NCBI GenBank assembly: GCA_963653155.1
Contig: CAVJWR010000074.1
Span: 1-16,128, forward strand
Source: UBA1731 sp963653155
GTDB lineage: Bacteria > Verrucomicrobiota > Kiritimatiellia > RFP12 > UBA1067
Length of the DNA stretch: 16,128 nucleotides
Reading direction: 5' to 3'
Shown here piece after piece: positions 7,261 to 15,305 of the stretch. Within the stretch, counting starts at the first letter, position 1, and each line of letters opens with the position of its first letter. The notes under the pieces were generated by a model, which was not told the origin of the DNA, did not search any database, and saw only the letters and a program-made list of their open reading frames with translations. Both the position numbers and the translations under genes were made by a program.

Positions 7261-7269
7261 TGGTATAAT
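7261..7269 (+). promoter_or_regulatory. Extended -10 promoter of the kdsA-lpt-pts-glgA cluster
   Basis: TGGTATAAT preceded by a T-run, hexamer at 7264-7269, predicted start near 7276. GGAG at 7278-7281 lies 14 bases before the ATG at 7296, a longer spacing than usual. No other convincing promoter appears before 15941, so this may drive all ten genes. Confidence 0.7.
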
Positions 7270-7295
7270 TGCGCACTGGAGATGATGTAATTTTC

Positions 7296-8149
7296 ATGAA
7301 GGTTCGAAAAATCGACGTTGACCGTGGTGTCACGATCGGGAANNNNNNNNNNGTGGCTTGACGTTCATAGCTGGGCCGTGTGTGATTGAGAGCCGTAAGA
7401 TGGCTCTTGATCTCGCTGCGCGTCTTTCTTCCTTGGCGTCTATGTTGGGGGTGGCCTATATTTTCAAGGCCAGCTTCGACAAGGCAAACCGTACGAGCGT
7501 GGATTCGTTTCGTGGTCCTGGCATAGACAAGGGGCTGGATATCCTCGCCGAGGTGCGCGAGAGGTTCGGCGTACCCGTGTTGACGGATGTGCACGAGCCT
7601 TGGCAATGCGCCAGGGTCGCGCAGGTGTGCGATGTGCTGCAGATTCCGGCGTTTCTCGCGAGGCAGACTGACCTTGTGGTCGCGGCTGGGGAGACTGGGG
7701 CCGTCGTGAATGTCAAGAAGGGCCAGTTCATGGCTCCTGAGGACATGGCGCAGGTGATACGGAAGATAGAGTCCACCGGCAACAAACGGATAGTGCTGTG
7801 TGAGCGCGGCGCGAGCTTTGGCTACCGCAACCTTGTGGCCGACATGCGTTCTCTGCTGATAATGCGTGAGCTTGGCTATCCTGTGGTGATGGATGCCACG
7901 CATTCCGTCCAGCGTCCAGGTGGGTTGGGCACAGGGTCTGGCGGCGATGGGCGGTTTGCGCCAGCCCTTGCGAGGGCGGCGGTTGCCACAGGCGTGGACG
8001 GCGTGTTCATGGAGACCCACATGAACCCCAAGAAGGCGCTTTCTGATGCGGCGAATGCGATCGCATTCAGGGATGTCGAAAACCTTTGGCGTACGCTGAT
8101 CGCCATTCACGGCATCGTCTCCGGTTCAAAGGCGGGAGGATCGAAGTGA
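7296..8149 (+). CDS. kdsA: 3-deoxy-D-manno-octulosonate 8-phosphate synthase (KdsA), interrupted by an assembly gap
   Basis: KdsA condenses arabinose 5-phosphate with phosphoenolpyruvate to Kdo 8-phosphate for the LPS inner core. Motifs include IAGPCVIES, FKASFDKANRTS, LTDVHEPW, VNVKKGQFMAP, CERGASFGYRNLVADMRSL, MDATHSVQRPGG and METHMNPKKALSDA. The Cys of GPCVIES, with the His, Glu and Asp of the later motifs, supplies the four metal ligands of the metal-dependent class (the non-metal E. coli enzyme has Asn in place of Cys). The N-terminus encoded from ATG 7296 (MKVRKIDVDRGVTIG) fits KdsA, but it is out of frame with the rest across the ten N at 7343-7352, so the true gap length must differ from ten. 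Without the gap only 7358-8149 can be translated. First gene of the large cluster; its stop overlaps the lptC start. Confidence 0.88.
7343..7352. other. Assembly gap of ten N inside kdsA
   Basis: Ten consecutive N fall between the KdsA N-terminus and its GPC motif. To keep one frame the number of missing bases must leave remainder 2 on division by three (for example 8 or 11), so ten is a placeholder or the flanks are misjoined. Confidence 0.98.
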
Positions 8150-8667
8150 AGTTCACGTTCGCGCTCATATCTTCCGTTCTGGCGATCACGGGTTTGCTGG
8201 CGTTCGATTCCGGCAAATGGCTGGCGGAGCGCGGCGACGATTCCGACATGCTCCGTCTGCAGTCGGAGTACGCGAAGTGCGTAAAGAACATCGAGGTGCC
8301 GGCGGAGAATGTTGCGTTGCCGCTTGAGTATTACCCCAATGGTGTTGTGAAGAGCCGCCTCAAGGCGAGGAAGGCCTTCATGTTCATGGATACGGGCTTC
8401 ATCTGGGGCGAGACCATAAGGGTGGAGCAGTACAAGGAGGATGGCAGGACTGTGGAGGCCTACCTCACGGCGGACAACTGCATCGTGGACCGCAAGTCGC
8501 AATCTGGATGGGTTGAGGGAAACGCCCACATGGATTGGGAAGGCACGAGCATAAGCGGGCGAGGCATCTACTTTTCGTTCGACCGTGAATTCATAAAGAT
8601 ATTCTCGCAGACGGAGATACGCACCAAGGCGTTGAAGCTTAACGCGGGGGAGGTTTTGGGCAAATGA
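8146..8667 (+). CDS. lptC: LptC-like LPS export periplasmic/membrane protein
   Basis: LptC is the single-pass inner-membrane bridge that takes LPS from the LptBFG transporter and hands it to LptA. The 173-residue product has one N-terminal hydrophobic segment (residues ~4-20, after Met-Lys-Phe), then a beta-rich periplasmic domain with EYYPNGVVKSRLKA and GWVEGNAHMDWEGTSISGRG, in the style of the OstA/LptC fold. Sequence similarity is weak, and the assignment rests partly on position directly before lptA and lptB. The GTG at 8146 is chosen because it overlaps the kdsA stop (GTGA), follows GGAGGA at 8135-8140, and places the membrane segment at the N-terminus. LptF/LptG permeases are not in this window. 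Confidence 0.8.
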   Translation: MKFTFALISSVLAITGLLAFDSGKWLAERGDDSDMLRLQSEYAKCVKNIEVPAENVALPLEYYPNGVVKSRLKARKAFMFMDTGFIWGETIRVEQYKEDGRTVEAYLTADNCIVDRKSQSGWVEGNAHMDWEGTSISGRGIYFSFDREFIKIFSQTEIRTKALKLNAGEVLGK

Positions 8668-9503
8668 GAGATAGTCTTATGTTTAAACGCATGACCGTTG
8701 CGAGACTGATGACGATCATGGCAATCCCGCTCTGCGGCGTGTTGGCATCGGTTGTGCTTGCCGATGCGTCCGCCGACGCCATAATGTTCAGGAAACCGGC
8801 TGCCGCGTCGCCTACTGGCTCTTTCCTTTCTGAGATGGCTCCAAAGTCAGCAGAGAAAGAGGGTAAGATCGCCGAGAAGCCGGTTGCGGAGCCAGAAAAG
8901 CCTGTTGATCAGCCTAAGCCTGTAGACCCGCCTAAGCCTAAACCAATTGAGGTTCCCGTTGTCAAGCAAGCTCCAGCGGCAGAGGTGGCTATCCCTGCGG
9001 TGAAGGAGATCGAAGAAAAGAAAGTTGGCGACGCCAAGCCGGAAAAGAAGGCAAAGGCCGTCAAGCAACCGGAGCGAGACGCGATCATAACGGCAGACCG
9101 CACGGATTACGACCGCAAGGAGGGGGTGGTGCTGTTTGACCGCAACGTGCATGTCGATGACACCCAGTACCAGATGCATGCGGATCGTCTCTTCCTGTTC
9201 CTTGAAGGCACGAACGAGCTGAAGCGCCTTGTCGCCATTGGGCATGTGGCGATAACGAACGAGGATAAGCGGGCCTACTGTGCGCGGGCGACGTTCAGCA
9301 AGAAGCTCGGCAGGGTTGTGATGTACTCAAGCGACGAAATCACTGCGGAGCTGTGCGAAGACGGCAAGAAGGGATCCAACGTCAAGGGCGAGAAGATCAC
9401 GTTCTGGCTGGATTCCGAGCAGGTTGAGGTGGAGAACCCCGTTATCACGATGCCCGGAGGCATTGGCGGGCAGGGCAGCGTCAAGAAACTTATCGGAAAG
9501 TAG
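8664..9503 (+). CDS. lptA: LptA/OstA-family periplasmic LPS transport protein with Pro/Lys/Glu-rich linker
   Basis: LptA forms the periplasmic beta-jellyroll bridge that carries LPS to the outer membrane. The 279-residue product has a signal-like N-terminus (Arg/Lys, then MTIMAIPLCGVLASVVLA up to about residue 33). A linker rich in Pro, Lys, Glu, Ala and Val spans roughly residues 60-138 and contains EKPVDQPKPVDPPKPKP. An OstA-type domain at about 139-265 begins IITADRTDYDRKEGVVLFDRN and includes MHADRLFLFLEG and GEKITFWLD. Typical LptA is ~165-185 residues, so the linker is a real addition. The ATG at 8664 overlaps the lptC stop (ATGA); a second in-frame ATG at 8679 is possible. The cysteine at residue 24 is inside the hydrophobic stretch and does not make a good lipobox. 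Confidence 0.82.
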   Translation: MRDSLMFKRMTVARLMTIMAIPLCGVLASVVLADASADAIMFRKPAAASPTGSFLSEMAPKSAEKEGKIAEKPVAEPEKPVDQPKPVDPPKPKPIEVPVVKQAPAAEVAIPAVKEIEEKKVGDAKPEKKAKAVKQPERDAIITADRTDYDRKEGVVLFDRNVHVDDTQYQMHADRLFLFLEGTNELKRLVAIGHVAITNEDKRAYCARATFSKKLGRVVMYSSDEITAELCEDGKKGSNVKGEKITFWLDSEQVEVENPVITMPGGIGGQGSVKKLIGK

Positions 9504-9506
9504 GAA

Positions 9507-10280
9507 ATGGGTGATCCTGTCATAGATGCGATGAACCAGATGGTGTCGGAGCTGGGCGAACCGGATCTTGAGGCCACGGGACTCGTAAAGGTATACGGTG
9601 ACCGCACTGTGGTCAACGGCATGAACGTGAACTGCCGGTGCGGCGAGATAGTGGGGCTTCTCGGCCCGAACGGAGCCGGCAAGACCACCACGTTCTACAT
9701 GATAGTCGGGCTCGTGAAGCCAAACGAGGGCAAGGTGACCTTTCGCGGGCGCGATCTCACGAACATGCCCGTATTCATGCGGGCCCGTCGAGGAATCGGT
9801 TACTTGGCGCAGGAGGCATCCATCTTCCGCAAGCTTTCCGTATGGAACAACGTGATGGCGATCCTTGAGACGCTCAAGCTGTCGTCTAGGGAGCGGAAAG
9901 CCCGTTGCGAGGAACTCCTTTCCACGTTCGACCTGATGAAGGTGGCGAAACAGCCGGCGTATACGCTCTCCGGCGGGGAGCGCAGGAAGCTTGAGATCGC
10001 TCGCGCACTAGTGCGGCGTCCATCCATACTGATGCTCGACGAGCCGTTTGCCGGCGTCGATCCGCTTGCGGTGAACGACATACAGGACATCGTTCGCCGC
10101 CTGCGCGATCAGGGGTTGGGGATAATCATCACGGACCACAACGTGCGCGAGACCCTGAGCGTTGTGGATCGGGCGTATCTTGTATATAACGGTCGCCTTC
10201 TCAAGGAAGGCACATCGAATGAACTGGTAAATGATCCGGAGGTCCGGGCCAAGTATCTTGGTGCGGATTTCCACATGTAG
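9507..10280 (+). CDS. lptB: LPS export ABC transporter ATPase LptB
   Basis: LptB powers LPS extraction from the inner membrane with LptF and LptG. The 257-residue product has Walker A GPNGAGKTT (Lys59), a Q-loop in GYLAQEASIFRKLSVWNNV, the ABC signature LSGGERRKLEIARAL, Walker B ILMLDEPFAGVDPLA and the H-loop IITDHNVRETL (His211). GLLGPNGAGKTTTFYMIVGL together with TDHNVRETL is the LptB hallmark. It is ~17 residues longer at the N-terminus than usual (MGDPVIDAMNQMVSELGEPD); later ATGs at 9531 and 9540 would give a canonical length, so the start is uncertain. It begins three bases after the lptA stop. Confidence 0.95.
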   Translation: MGDPVIDAMNQMVSELGEPDLEATGLVKVYGDRTVVNGMNVNCRCGEIVGLLGPNGAGKTTTFYMIVGLVKPNEGKVTFRGRDLTNMPVFMRARRGIGYLAQEASIFRKLSVWNNVMAILETLKLSSRERKARCEELLSTFDLMKVAKQPAYTLSGGERRKLEIARALVRRPSILMLDEPFAGVDPLAVNDIQDIVRRLRDQGLGIIITDHNVRETLSVVDRAYLVYNGRLLKEGTSNELVNDPEVRAKYLGADFHM

Positions 10281-10304
10281 AAACAAAATAAGGAGGAAAA
10301 CAGT

Positions 10305-10643
10305 ATGGCAAGCATAGAAATAGCGATGCGTCATTCTGACGTGCGGATCGAGGCTCTTAAGGAATACGCGCAGTTGCGCATGGAAAAGCTTTGCAAGGCA
10401 TATCCCAAGGTCACGAAGGTGACCTGCGTCATTGACATTGACGTCAAGAAGCACATGTACATGGCGGAAGTCGTCGCGAACCGCCTTGGCACCACCGCAG
10501 TTGGCGCCAAGGAGTTCTCCGAGTCCGCAAAGAGCGTGATCGACACGGCGGCGTCTCGTGCGGAGCGCCAGCTGCTGAAGATGCGCGTCAAGGCCCGCAA
10601 GGGCAATGTGCGCGCGGCCCGGAAGGGATCGGTTCGCAACTAA
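10305..10643 (+). CDS. hpf: Ribosome hibernation promoting factor (short HPF/YfiA family)
   Basis: The 112-residue product is a short-type HPF/RaiA protein. These bind the 30S decoding centre in stationary phase and either dimerise 70S ribosomes or hold them inactive. The beta1 strand ASIEIAMRHSDVRIEALKEYAQ, the VTKVTCVIDIDVKKHMYMAEVV strand pair and a basic C-terminal tail (KMRVKARKGNVRAARKGSVR) fit the family; the long-form dimerisation domain is absent. AGGAGG at 10291-10296, eight bases before the ATG, is the strongest ribosome binding site in the cluster, so its output may exceed that of its neighbours. In proteobacteria hpf follows rpoN in the same locus; here it follows lptB directly. 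Confidence 0.92.
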   Translation: MASIEIAMRHSDVRIEALKEYAQLRMEKLCKAYPKVTKVTCVIDIDVKKHMYMAEVVANRLGTTAVGAKEFSESAKSVIDTAASRAERQLLKMRVKARKGNVRAARKGSVRN

Positions 10644-10666
10644 CGAAGAGACAGAAAGGTCGGTGC

Positions 10667-11632
10667 ATGGGTACGGCAAACGAGAACGGTAACGGTGCGG
10701 CTACGCGCTTCACCCTTCGGCAGTTCGTCGAAGCGGGGCGTGATCGCCTTAAGCTTTCCGTTGTCGTCGATTCCGGTCTGGATCATCCGGTCGTGGAACC
10801 GATGATGTACCGTCCGGGGCTGGCCCTCACCGGCTTTTTCGGAAACTTCGCGAACAACCGCATACAGGTGGTCGGCAAGGCCGAGCAGGCGTACCTGCTC
10901 AGTCTCGACAAAGGCGAGCGGGTTAATCGGCTCCACGCCCTGTTTGACCATGGCGCGTACTGCGTTGTGTTCGCTGCTGGCATGGAGGTGCCCGAAGAGG
11001 TGAGGGATATCGCCATACAGGCGGGATGCACAATCCTGTCTTCGCCACTGCTCACCAGAAACCTCATACACTCAAGCACGTTTGTGCTTGAATCGCTGTC
11101 TGCGCCTACGGTAAAGATGTACGCCACCACGGTTGACGTATCCGGCCTCGGCGTGATGATGCGTGGCGCACCTGGACTCGGGAAGTCCGAGACCGCCATG
11201 GGGCTGATAAAGCGCGGGAACGCGCTGGTTGCTGATGACTTCACCTGCGTCCGGAAGGATGTCGCGAACAACATGCTGTTTGCGTCGGCATCGAGCGCCA
11301 CGCGCAACTACATGGAGATACGGGGCATCGGCATCATAAACGTGCAGAGCGTCTTTGGCGTCACTGCGGTCTGCGACGAGAAGCGCCTCGACATGGTGAT
11401 CACGCTGAAGAGCATGGAGGAGGTCAACGGAGAACTTGACCGTGCCGGAGTCGACAGGCTCACCACCAGCATCCTTGGCGTGGAAATACCGGAGGTTGTC
11501 ATACCGGTCTCGGCCGGACGGGATCTTGTGAATCTCGTTGAGGTCGCGGCCCAGCAGCAGAAACTCCGCCGCGCAGGGTACGATGCCGCGTATGAACTTG
11601 ATGAACATTTGAAAAGGAGAGCTCACACATGA
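10667..11632 (+). CDS. hprK: HPr kinase/phosphorylase homologue with altered active site
   Basis: HprK phosphorylates HPr on a serine and can reverse the reaction, linking carbon status to regulation. The 321-residue product has the family layout: an N-terminal domain with PGLALTGFFGNFANNRIQVVG near residue 50, a P-loop GAPGLGKS (167-174, Lys173), VADDF for the catalytic Asp pair, the signature MEIRGIGIINV from residue 216, LDRAG near the conserved Arg, and a K4-type loop IPVSAGRDL. By alignment, Tyr152 sits 21 residues before the P-loop Lys, where catalytic His is expected (HGVLVD... in Firmicutes; here YATTVD...). The P-loop has Ala-Pro where Glu-Ser is usual, and the K4 loop lacks the usual Arg-Pro. 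It may be kinase-biased or altered. GAAAGG at 10654-10659 supports the ATG. Its stop overlaps the ptsH start. Confidence 0.9.
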   Translation: MGTANENGNGAATRFTLRQFVEAGRDRLKLSVVVDSGLDHPVVEPMMYRPGLALTGFFGNFANNRIQVVGKAEQAYLLSLDKGERVNRLHALFDHGAYCVVFAAGMEVPEEVRDIAIQAGCTILSSPLLTRNLIHSSTFVLESLSAPTVKMYATTVDVSGLGVMMRGAPGLGKSETAMGLIKRGNALVADDFTCVRKDVANNMLFASASSATRNYMEIRGIGIINVQSVFGVTAVCDEKRLDMVITLKSMEEVNGELDRAGVDRLTTSILGVEIPEVVIPVSAGRDLVNLVEVAAQQQKLRRAGYDAAYELDEHLKRRAHT

Positions 11633-11907
11633 CGGAAACCAGGGAATTCACATTGATAAACAAATACGGGCTTCACGTGAGGCCTGCCGGACTCTTTGCC
11701 AAGATAGCCTCGCGCTACGATGCCGATGTGCAGGTGGAGAAGGACGGGAACACGGTTTCGGGCAAGTCCATAATGGCGCTCATGACGCTTGAGGCCGTCA
11801 ATGGGTCGGTACTGAAGGTGACCGCCGATGGCCCGCAGGCCAAAGAGGTGCTTGACGACCTTGAGGGGTTGATCAGCCGCAAGTTTGACATACCAGACGA
11901 ACAGTGA
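11629..11907 (+). CDS. ptsH: Phosphocarrier protein HPr
   Basis: The 92-residue product is HPr, which accepts phosphate from Enzyme I on a histidine. KYGLHVRPAGLFAK carries the active His16 (His15 in standard numbering), and SGKSIMALMTLEA carries Ser47, equivalent to the regulatory Ser46 modified by HprK. Both sites are therefore intact. The ATG overlaps the hprK stop as ATGA, and AAGGAG (11614-11619) precedes it, so kinase and substrate are translationally coupled. Position next to hprK and the retained serine favour a regulatory as well as a transport or relay role. Confidence 0.96.
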   Translation: MTETREFTLINKYGLHVRPAGLFAKIASRYDADVQVEKDGNTVSGKSIMALMTLEAVNGSVLKVTADGPQAKEVLDDLEGLISRKFDIPDEQ

Positions 11908-11933
11908 ACGGAGCGGAACAGGAGACAAAGAGC

Positions 11934-13745
11934 ATGGTCACCGTGTCAGGCACGGCGACCAGCCGTGGCTTTGTCTCCGGCCCCGTGTTCCTTTACGTCG
12001 GCGACCGCGAGTTCTCTATCCCCGAATACACGCTTCCTGCCGACAGGGTCGGCGCGGAGCTTGCGAAATTCAGGGAGGCGCGCACTGAGACTCGCAGACA
12101 GCTCGAAGGGGTGGTCGTTGACGTCTCGGCAAGATTGACCGGCTCCGAGGCCGACATCTTCAAGAACCATCTCGTGATTCTTGAGGATGAAGTGATAATC
12201 ACTTCCGTCGAAAAGCTGATAAGGGAGAGCCGGCTGAACGTAGAGGCCGCCGTGCACAGGGTGATGGCCGACTTCCGCGCGACATTTGCGCGGATGAACG
12301 ACCCGTACCTTCGCGAGCGTTCGCGAGATCTTGACGATGTTGAGAAGCGACTGTTGCGGACACTTGACGGCAAGGCTGAGACCGCTCTCTCGAACATAAA
12401 GACAGCCTGCATAATCGTGGCGGATGACCTCACTCCATCCGAAACGGTTACGATGCCGCGCAAGCTCATTTTGGGTTTCGCGACAAACCGGGGGTCTGTC
12501 ACAAGCCATGTCGCGCTGCTGGCCAGGGCGATGGGGATTCCGGCCGTCACTGGATTGGGCGACATAACGTCCCGCGTGAAGGCGGGAGACCACATACTTC
12601 TCGACGGCACCAGCGGAACCGTGACCATAAACGCCGACCACGAGACGAGGGAGCAGTTCGCCCGGCTGATCTGGCGTGAGCGCGAACTGCTGGCAGAACT
12701 CGAATCGCCGGTCGGACGGAAAGAACGGGGCCTAAACGTAAGGCTTCTTGCCAATGTACAGCCTGGGATGTCCTTCCCGACGCTATCCACCTATGGTGCG
12801 GAGGGGATAGGGCTGTATCGCAGCGAATACCTTTGGCTCGGCGGTGCCGACGAGCCTACGGAGAACGAGCAGATGCTCGCCTACAAGGAGGCTGCAATGG
12901 CTTCGTCGTCGCTCGGCCCCGGCGCACGTACCGTGTTTCGCGTCCTTGACATCGGTGGCGACAAGATGATGAAGGGGGCGAAGGCCAAGGAGGCGAACCC
13001 TTTCCTCGGAAACAGGTCAATAAGGTTCCTGCTTTCGAGGCGGGACGTGTTTCGCGCCCAGTTGCGCGCCATGCTGAAGGCGAGCGCGTATGGGCCTTCA
13101 GCCATCATGTACCCGATGGTCGCAACCATCGAGGAGCTTAGGCAGGCGAACTCCGAACTCATAACGGCGATGGAGCAGCTTCGCATGGCGAACATCCCGT
13201 TTGACGGACAGTTGCCCGTCGGCTGCATGATAGAGATCCCTTCGGCCGCGCTGAATGCGGCCCTGTTCGCCAAAGAGGTGTCGTTCTTCTCTATCGGGAC
13301 GAACGACCTTGTGCAGTACACGATGGCGGCGGATCGCGGCAACGAGCAGGTGTCGTACCTGTACCAGCCCACAAATCCATCTGTGCTTCGCCTTGTGAAC
13401 ATGACCGTTGAGGCGGCGAATGGGGCTGGCATACCCTGTGCCGTGTGCGGCGAGTCTGCGAGTGATCCGGTGCTGGCCTGCCTGTGGGCGGCCCTTGGCG
13501 TCAAGGAGCTTTCGATGAGCGCAAGCTATATCCCTGTGATCCGCAAGACGCTCGCTTCGGTGACCCCAGACGATGCGGCAGGGCTGGCTTGTGAGGTCAG
13601 GCAGCTTTGCGCGACGGCTGGCTCGAAGGAGATTTATGACCACGTGCGCGGCTTTCTCAAGGCCCGGATCCCGGATCTTGAGGAACTGCAGACGTTCTTT
13701 GCTGCGCCCGTGGCAAAAAAGATGGTATTGGGGGAGGTTCTATGA
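11934..13745 (+). CDS. ptsI: Phosphoenolpyruvate-protein phosphotransferase (Enzyme I)
   Basis: Enzyme I passes phosphate from PEP to HPr in the cytosol. The 603-residue product has the N-terminal HPr-binding/phospho-His domain with His192 in SVTSHVALLARAMGIPAVTG (E. coli His189). The C-terminal PEP-binding barrel has GIGLYRSEYLWL, FRVLDIGGDKMMKG, MIEIPSAALNA, FFSIGTNDLVQYTMAADR and Cys505 in CGESASD (E. coli Cys502). There is no N-terminal GAF domain, so it is the sugar-PTS type rather than PtsP. The ATG at 11934 is preferred, with AGGAG at 11920-11924; a GTG at 11904 overlapping the ptsH stop would add ten residues but lacks a ribosome binding site. The stop overlaps the glgA start. Confidence 0.95.
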   Translation: MVTVSGTATSRGFVSGPVFLYVGDREFSIPEYTLPADRVGAELAKFREARTETRRQLEGVVVDVSARLTGSEADIFKNHLVILEDEVIITSVEKLIRESRLNVEAAVHRVMADFRATFARMNDPYLRERSRDLDDVEKRLLRTLDGKAETALSNIKTACIIVADDLTPSETVTMPRKLILGFATNRGSVTSHVALLARAMGIPAVTGLGDITSRVKAGDHILLDGTSGTVTINADHETREQFARLIWRERELLAELESPVGRKERGLNVRLLANVQPGMSFPTLSTYGAEGIGLYRSEYLWLGGADEPTENEQMLAYKEAAMASSSLGPGARTVFRVLDIGGDKMMKGAKAKEANPFLGNRSIRFLLSRRDVFRAQLRAMLKASAYGPSAIMYPMVATIEELRQANSELITAMEQLRMANIPFDGQLPVGCMIEIPSAALNAALFAKEVSFFSIGTNDLVQYTMAADRGNEQVSYLYQPTNPSVLRLVNMTVEAANGAGIPCAVCGESASDPVLACLWAALGVKELSMSASYIPVIRKTLASVTPDDAAGLACEVRQLCATAGSKEIYDHVRGFLKARIPDLEELQTFFAAPVAKKMVLGEVL

Positions 13746-15289
13746 ATGTTCGACAGACGAGAAAAGGAAGGTATTCGGGTGCGAAGAAACCTCGCATCCT
13801 GATCGTGACGCCTGAGATTACCTATCTTCCGGAGGGGATGGGGAACCTTGCCGGACAGATGAGCGCCAAGGCTGGTGGAATGGCCGATGTGTCCGCGTCC
13901 CTTGTGGCGGCGCTCTTCGATCTCGGCGCGGACGTGCATGTGGCGCTCCCGCACTACAGGCGCATGTTCCATGAAGAGACCGCGAAGCTTGTGGCGGACG
14001 AGCTTCGCGTGTACAAGAGCCGGATGCCGAATGAGCGGATTCACCTTGCGGAGGATCGCTGCTTCTACTATCGCGACCACGTGTATGCGCAGGGCGACGG
14101 AAACGCAAAGCTTTCGCTTGCGTTCCAGCGCGAGGTGATAAACAACATCATGAACACAGTCCAACCAGACCTCATCCACTGCAACGACTGGATGACGGGG
14201 CTGATACCGGCGGCGGCCAGGCGCGAAGGCATCCCTTGCCTTTTCACCGTGCACAACATACATACGCACAAGATGACGCTTGCCCAGATTGAGGATTCCG
14301 GCATCGATGCCGCCGAATTCTGGAGCAATCTCTACTATTCCCGGCCTCCGTACAATTACGAAGAGTCCCGCAACACAAACCAGGTCGATCTTCAGGCTTC
14401 CGGCGTGTTTGCGGCTCACTACATCAACACGGTCTCGCCTACGTTCCTCCAGGAGATCGTGAATGGGTGGCATGGCTTCATTCCGGATTCCATACGCAAC
14501 GAGATCCGAAACAAGTATTACGCCGGCTGCGCCGAGGGCATCCTGAATGCCCCGGATCCGACTGACAACCCGGCCATAGACGACAAGATCCCGTTCAAGT
14601 ACACTCCCGCAGACCATGCGGAGAACAAGCGCAAGAACAAGGTTCTGCTCCAGCGGGCGCTTGGGCTTGAGGAGAACCCCAATGCTCCGCTGTTCTTCTG
14701 GCCGTCTCGTCTTGATCCGGTGCAAAAGGGTCCTCAGCTCTTGACGGACATCGCATATCGGTTCATCAGCAAATACTGGAACGATGGTGCGCAGATCGCA
14801 ATCATCGCAAATGGAGCGTACCAGCAGCCGTTCTGGGATATTAGGTCGTTCCATGGGATTCAGGGGCGGCTTGGCGTGCATAATTTTGACGGGCGTCTCT
14901 CGCAGCTCGGCTTCGCAGGGTCTGATTTCATGGTCATGCCGTCCCTGTTCGAGCCATGCGGCCTGCCGCAGATGCAGGCGCCGATATACGGCTCGCTTGC
15001 CATTGCCCACAATACCGGCGGACTCCACGACACGGTTGAGATGATTGACGTGGCGAACCACCGGGGGAACGGGTTCGTGTTCGACACGTATGACTCCAAC
15101 GGACTCTTTTGGGCGATGGATCGGGCCATGGATTTCTGGAGGCTGCCGGTCGAACTCCGCGAGGCCGAAGTGACGCGCATAATGGCGGAATCGGTTCGCA
15201 GGTTCAGCCATGAGGCGTGTGCCCAGAAATACATTGAACTTTACGAAAGGATGCTGAACCGTCCTTTGGTGAAGAGCTTCGCCTCGTGA
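13742..15289 (+). CDS. glgA: Glycogen synthase, GT5 family
   Basis: The 515-residue product extends alpha-1,4-glucan from a nucleotide-glucose, normally ADP-glucose. The GT5 nucleotide-sugar loop is SAKAGGMADV (Lys43), followed by the CNDWMTGLIP block and VHNIHTHK. WPSRLDPVQKGPQLL contains the conserved Lys-Gly, and SLFEPCGLPQMQAPIYG with HNTGGLHDTV forms the C-terminal catalytic region. It is somewhat longer than the ~480-residue E. coli enzyme, with an insertion around residues 200-300 and a basic N-terminal tail. The ATG overlaps the ptsI stop, with GGGGGAGG a few bases upstream. Its coupling to EI/HPr places storage-glucan synthesis under the same transcription as the phosphorelay. Confidence 0.93.
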   Translation: MNVRQTRKGRYSGAKKPRILIVTPEITYLPEGMGNLAGQMSAKAGGMADVSASLVAALFDLGADVHVALPHYRRMFHEETAKLVADELRVYKSRMPNERIHLAEDRCFYYRDHVYAQGDGNAKLSLAFQREVINNIMNTVQPDLIHCNDWMTGLIPAAARREGIPCLFTVHNIHTHKMTLAQIEDSGIDAAEFWSNLYYSRPPYNYEESRNTNQVDLQASGVFAAHYINTVSPTFLQEIVNGWHGFIPDSIRNEIRNKYYAGCAEGILNAPDPTDNPAIDDKIPFKYTPADHAENKRKNKVLLQRALGLEENPNAPLFFWPSRLDPVQKGPQLLTDIAYRFISKYWNDGAQIAIIANGAYQQPFWDIRSFHGIQGRLGVHNFDGRLSQLGFAGSDFMVMPSLFEPCGLPQMQAPIYGSLAIAHNTGGLHDTVEMIDVANHRGNGFVFDTYDSNGLFWAMDRAMDFWRLPVELREAEVTRIMAESVRRFSHEACAQKYIELYERMLNRPLVKSFAS

Positions 15290-15305
15290 TTTGAGAGGGT
15301 TGCCT

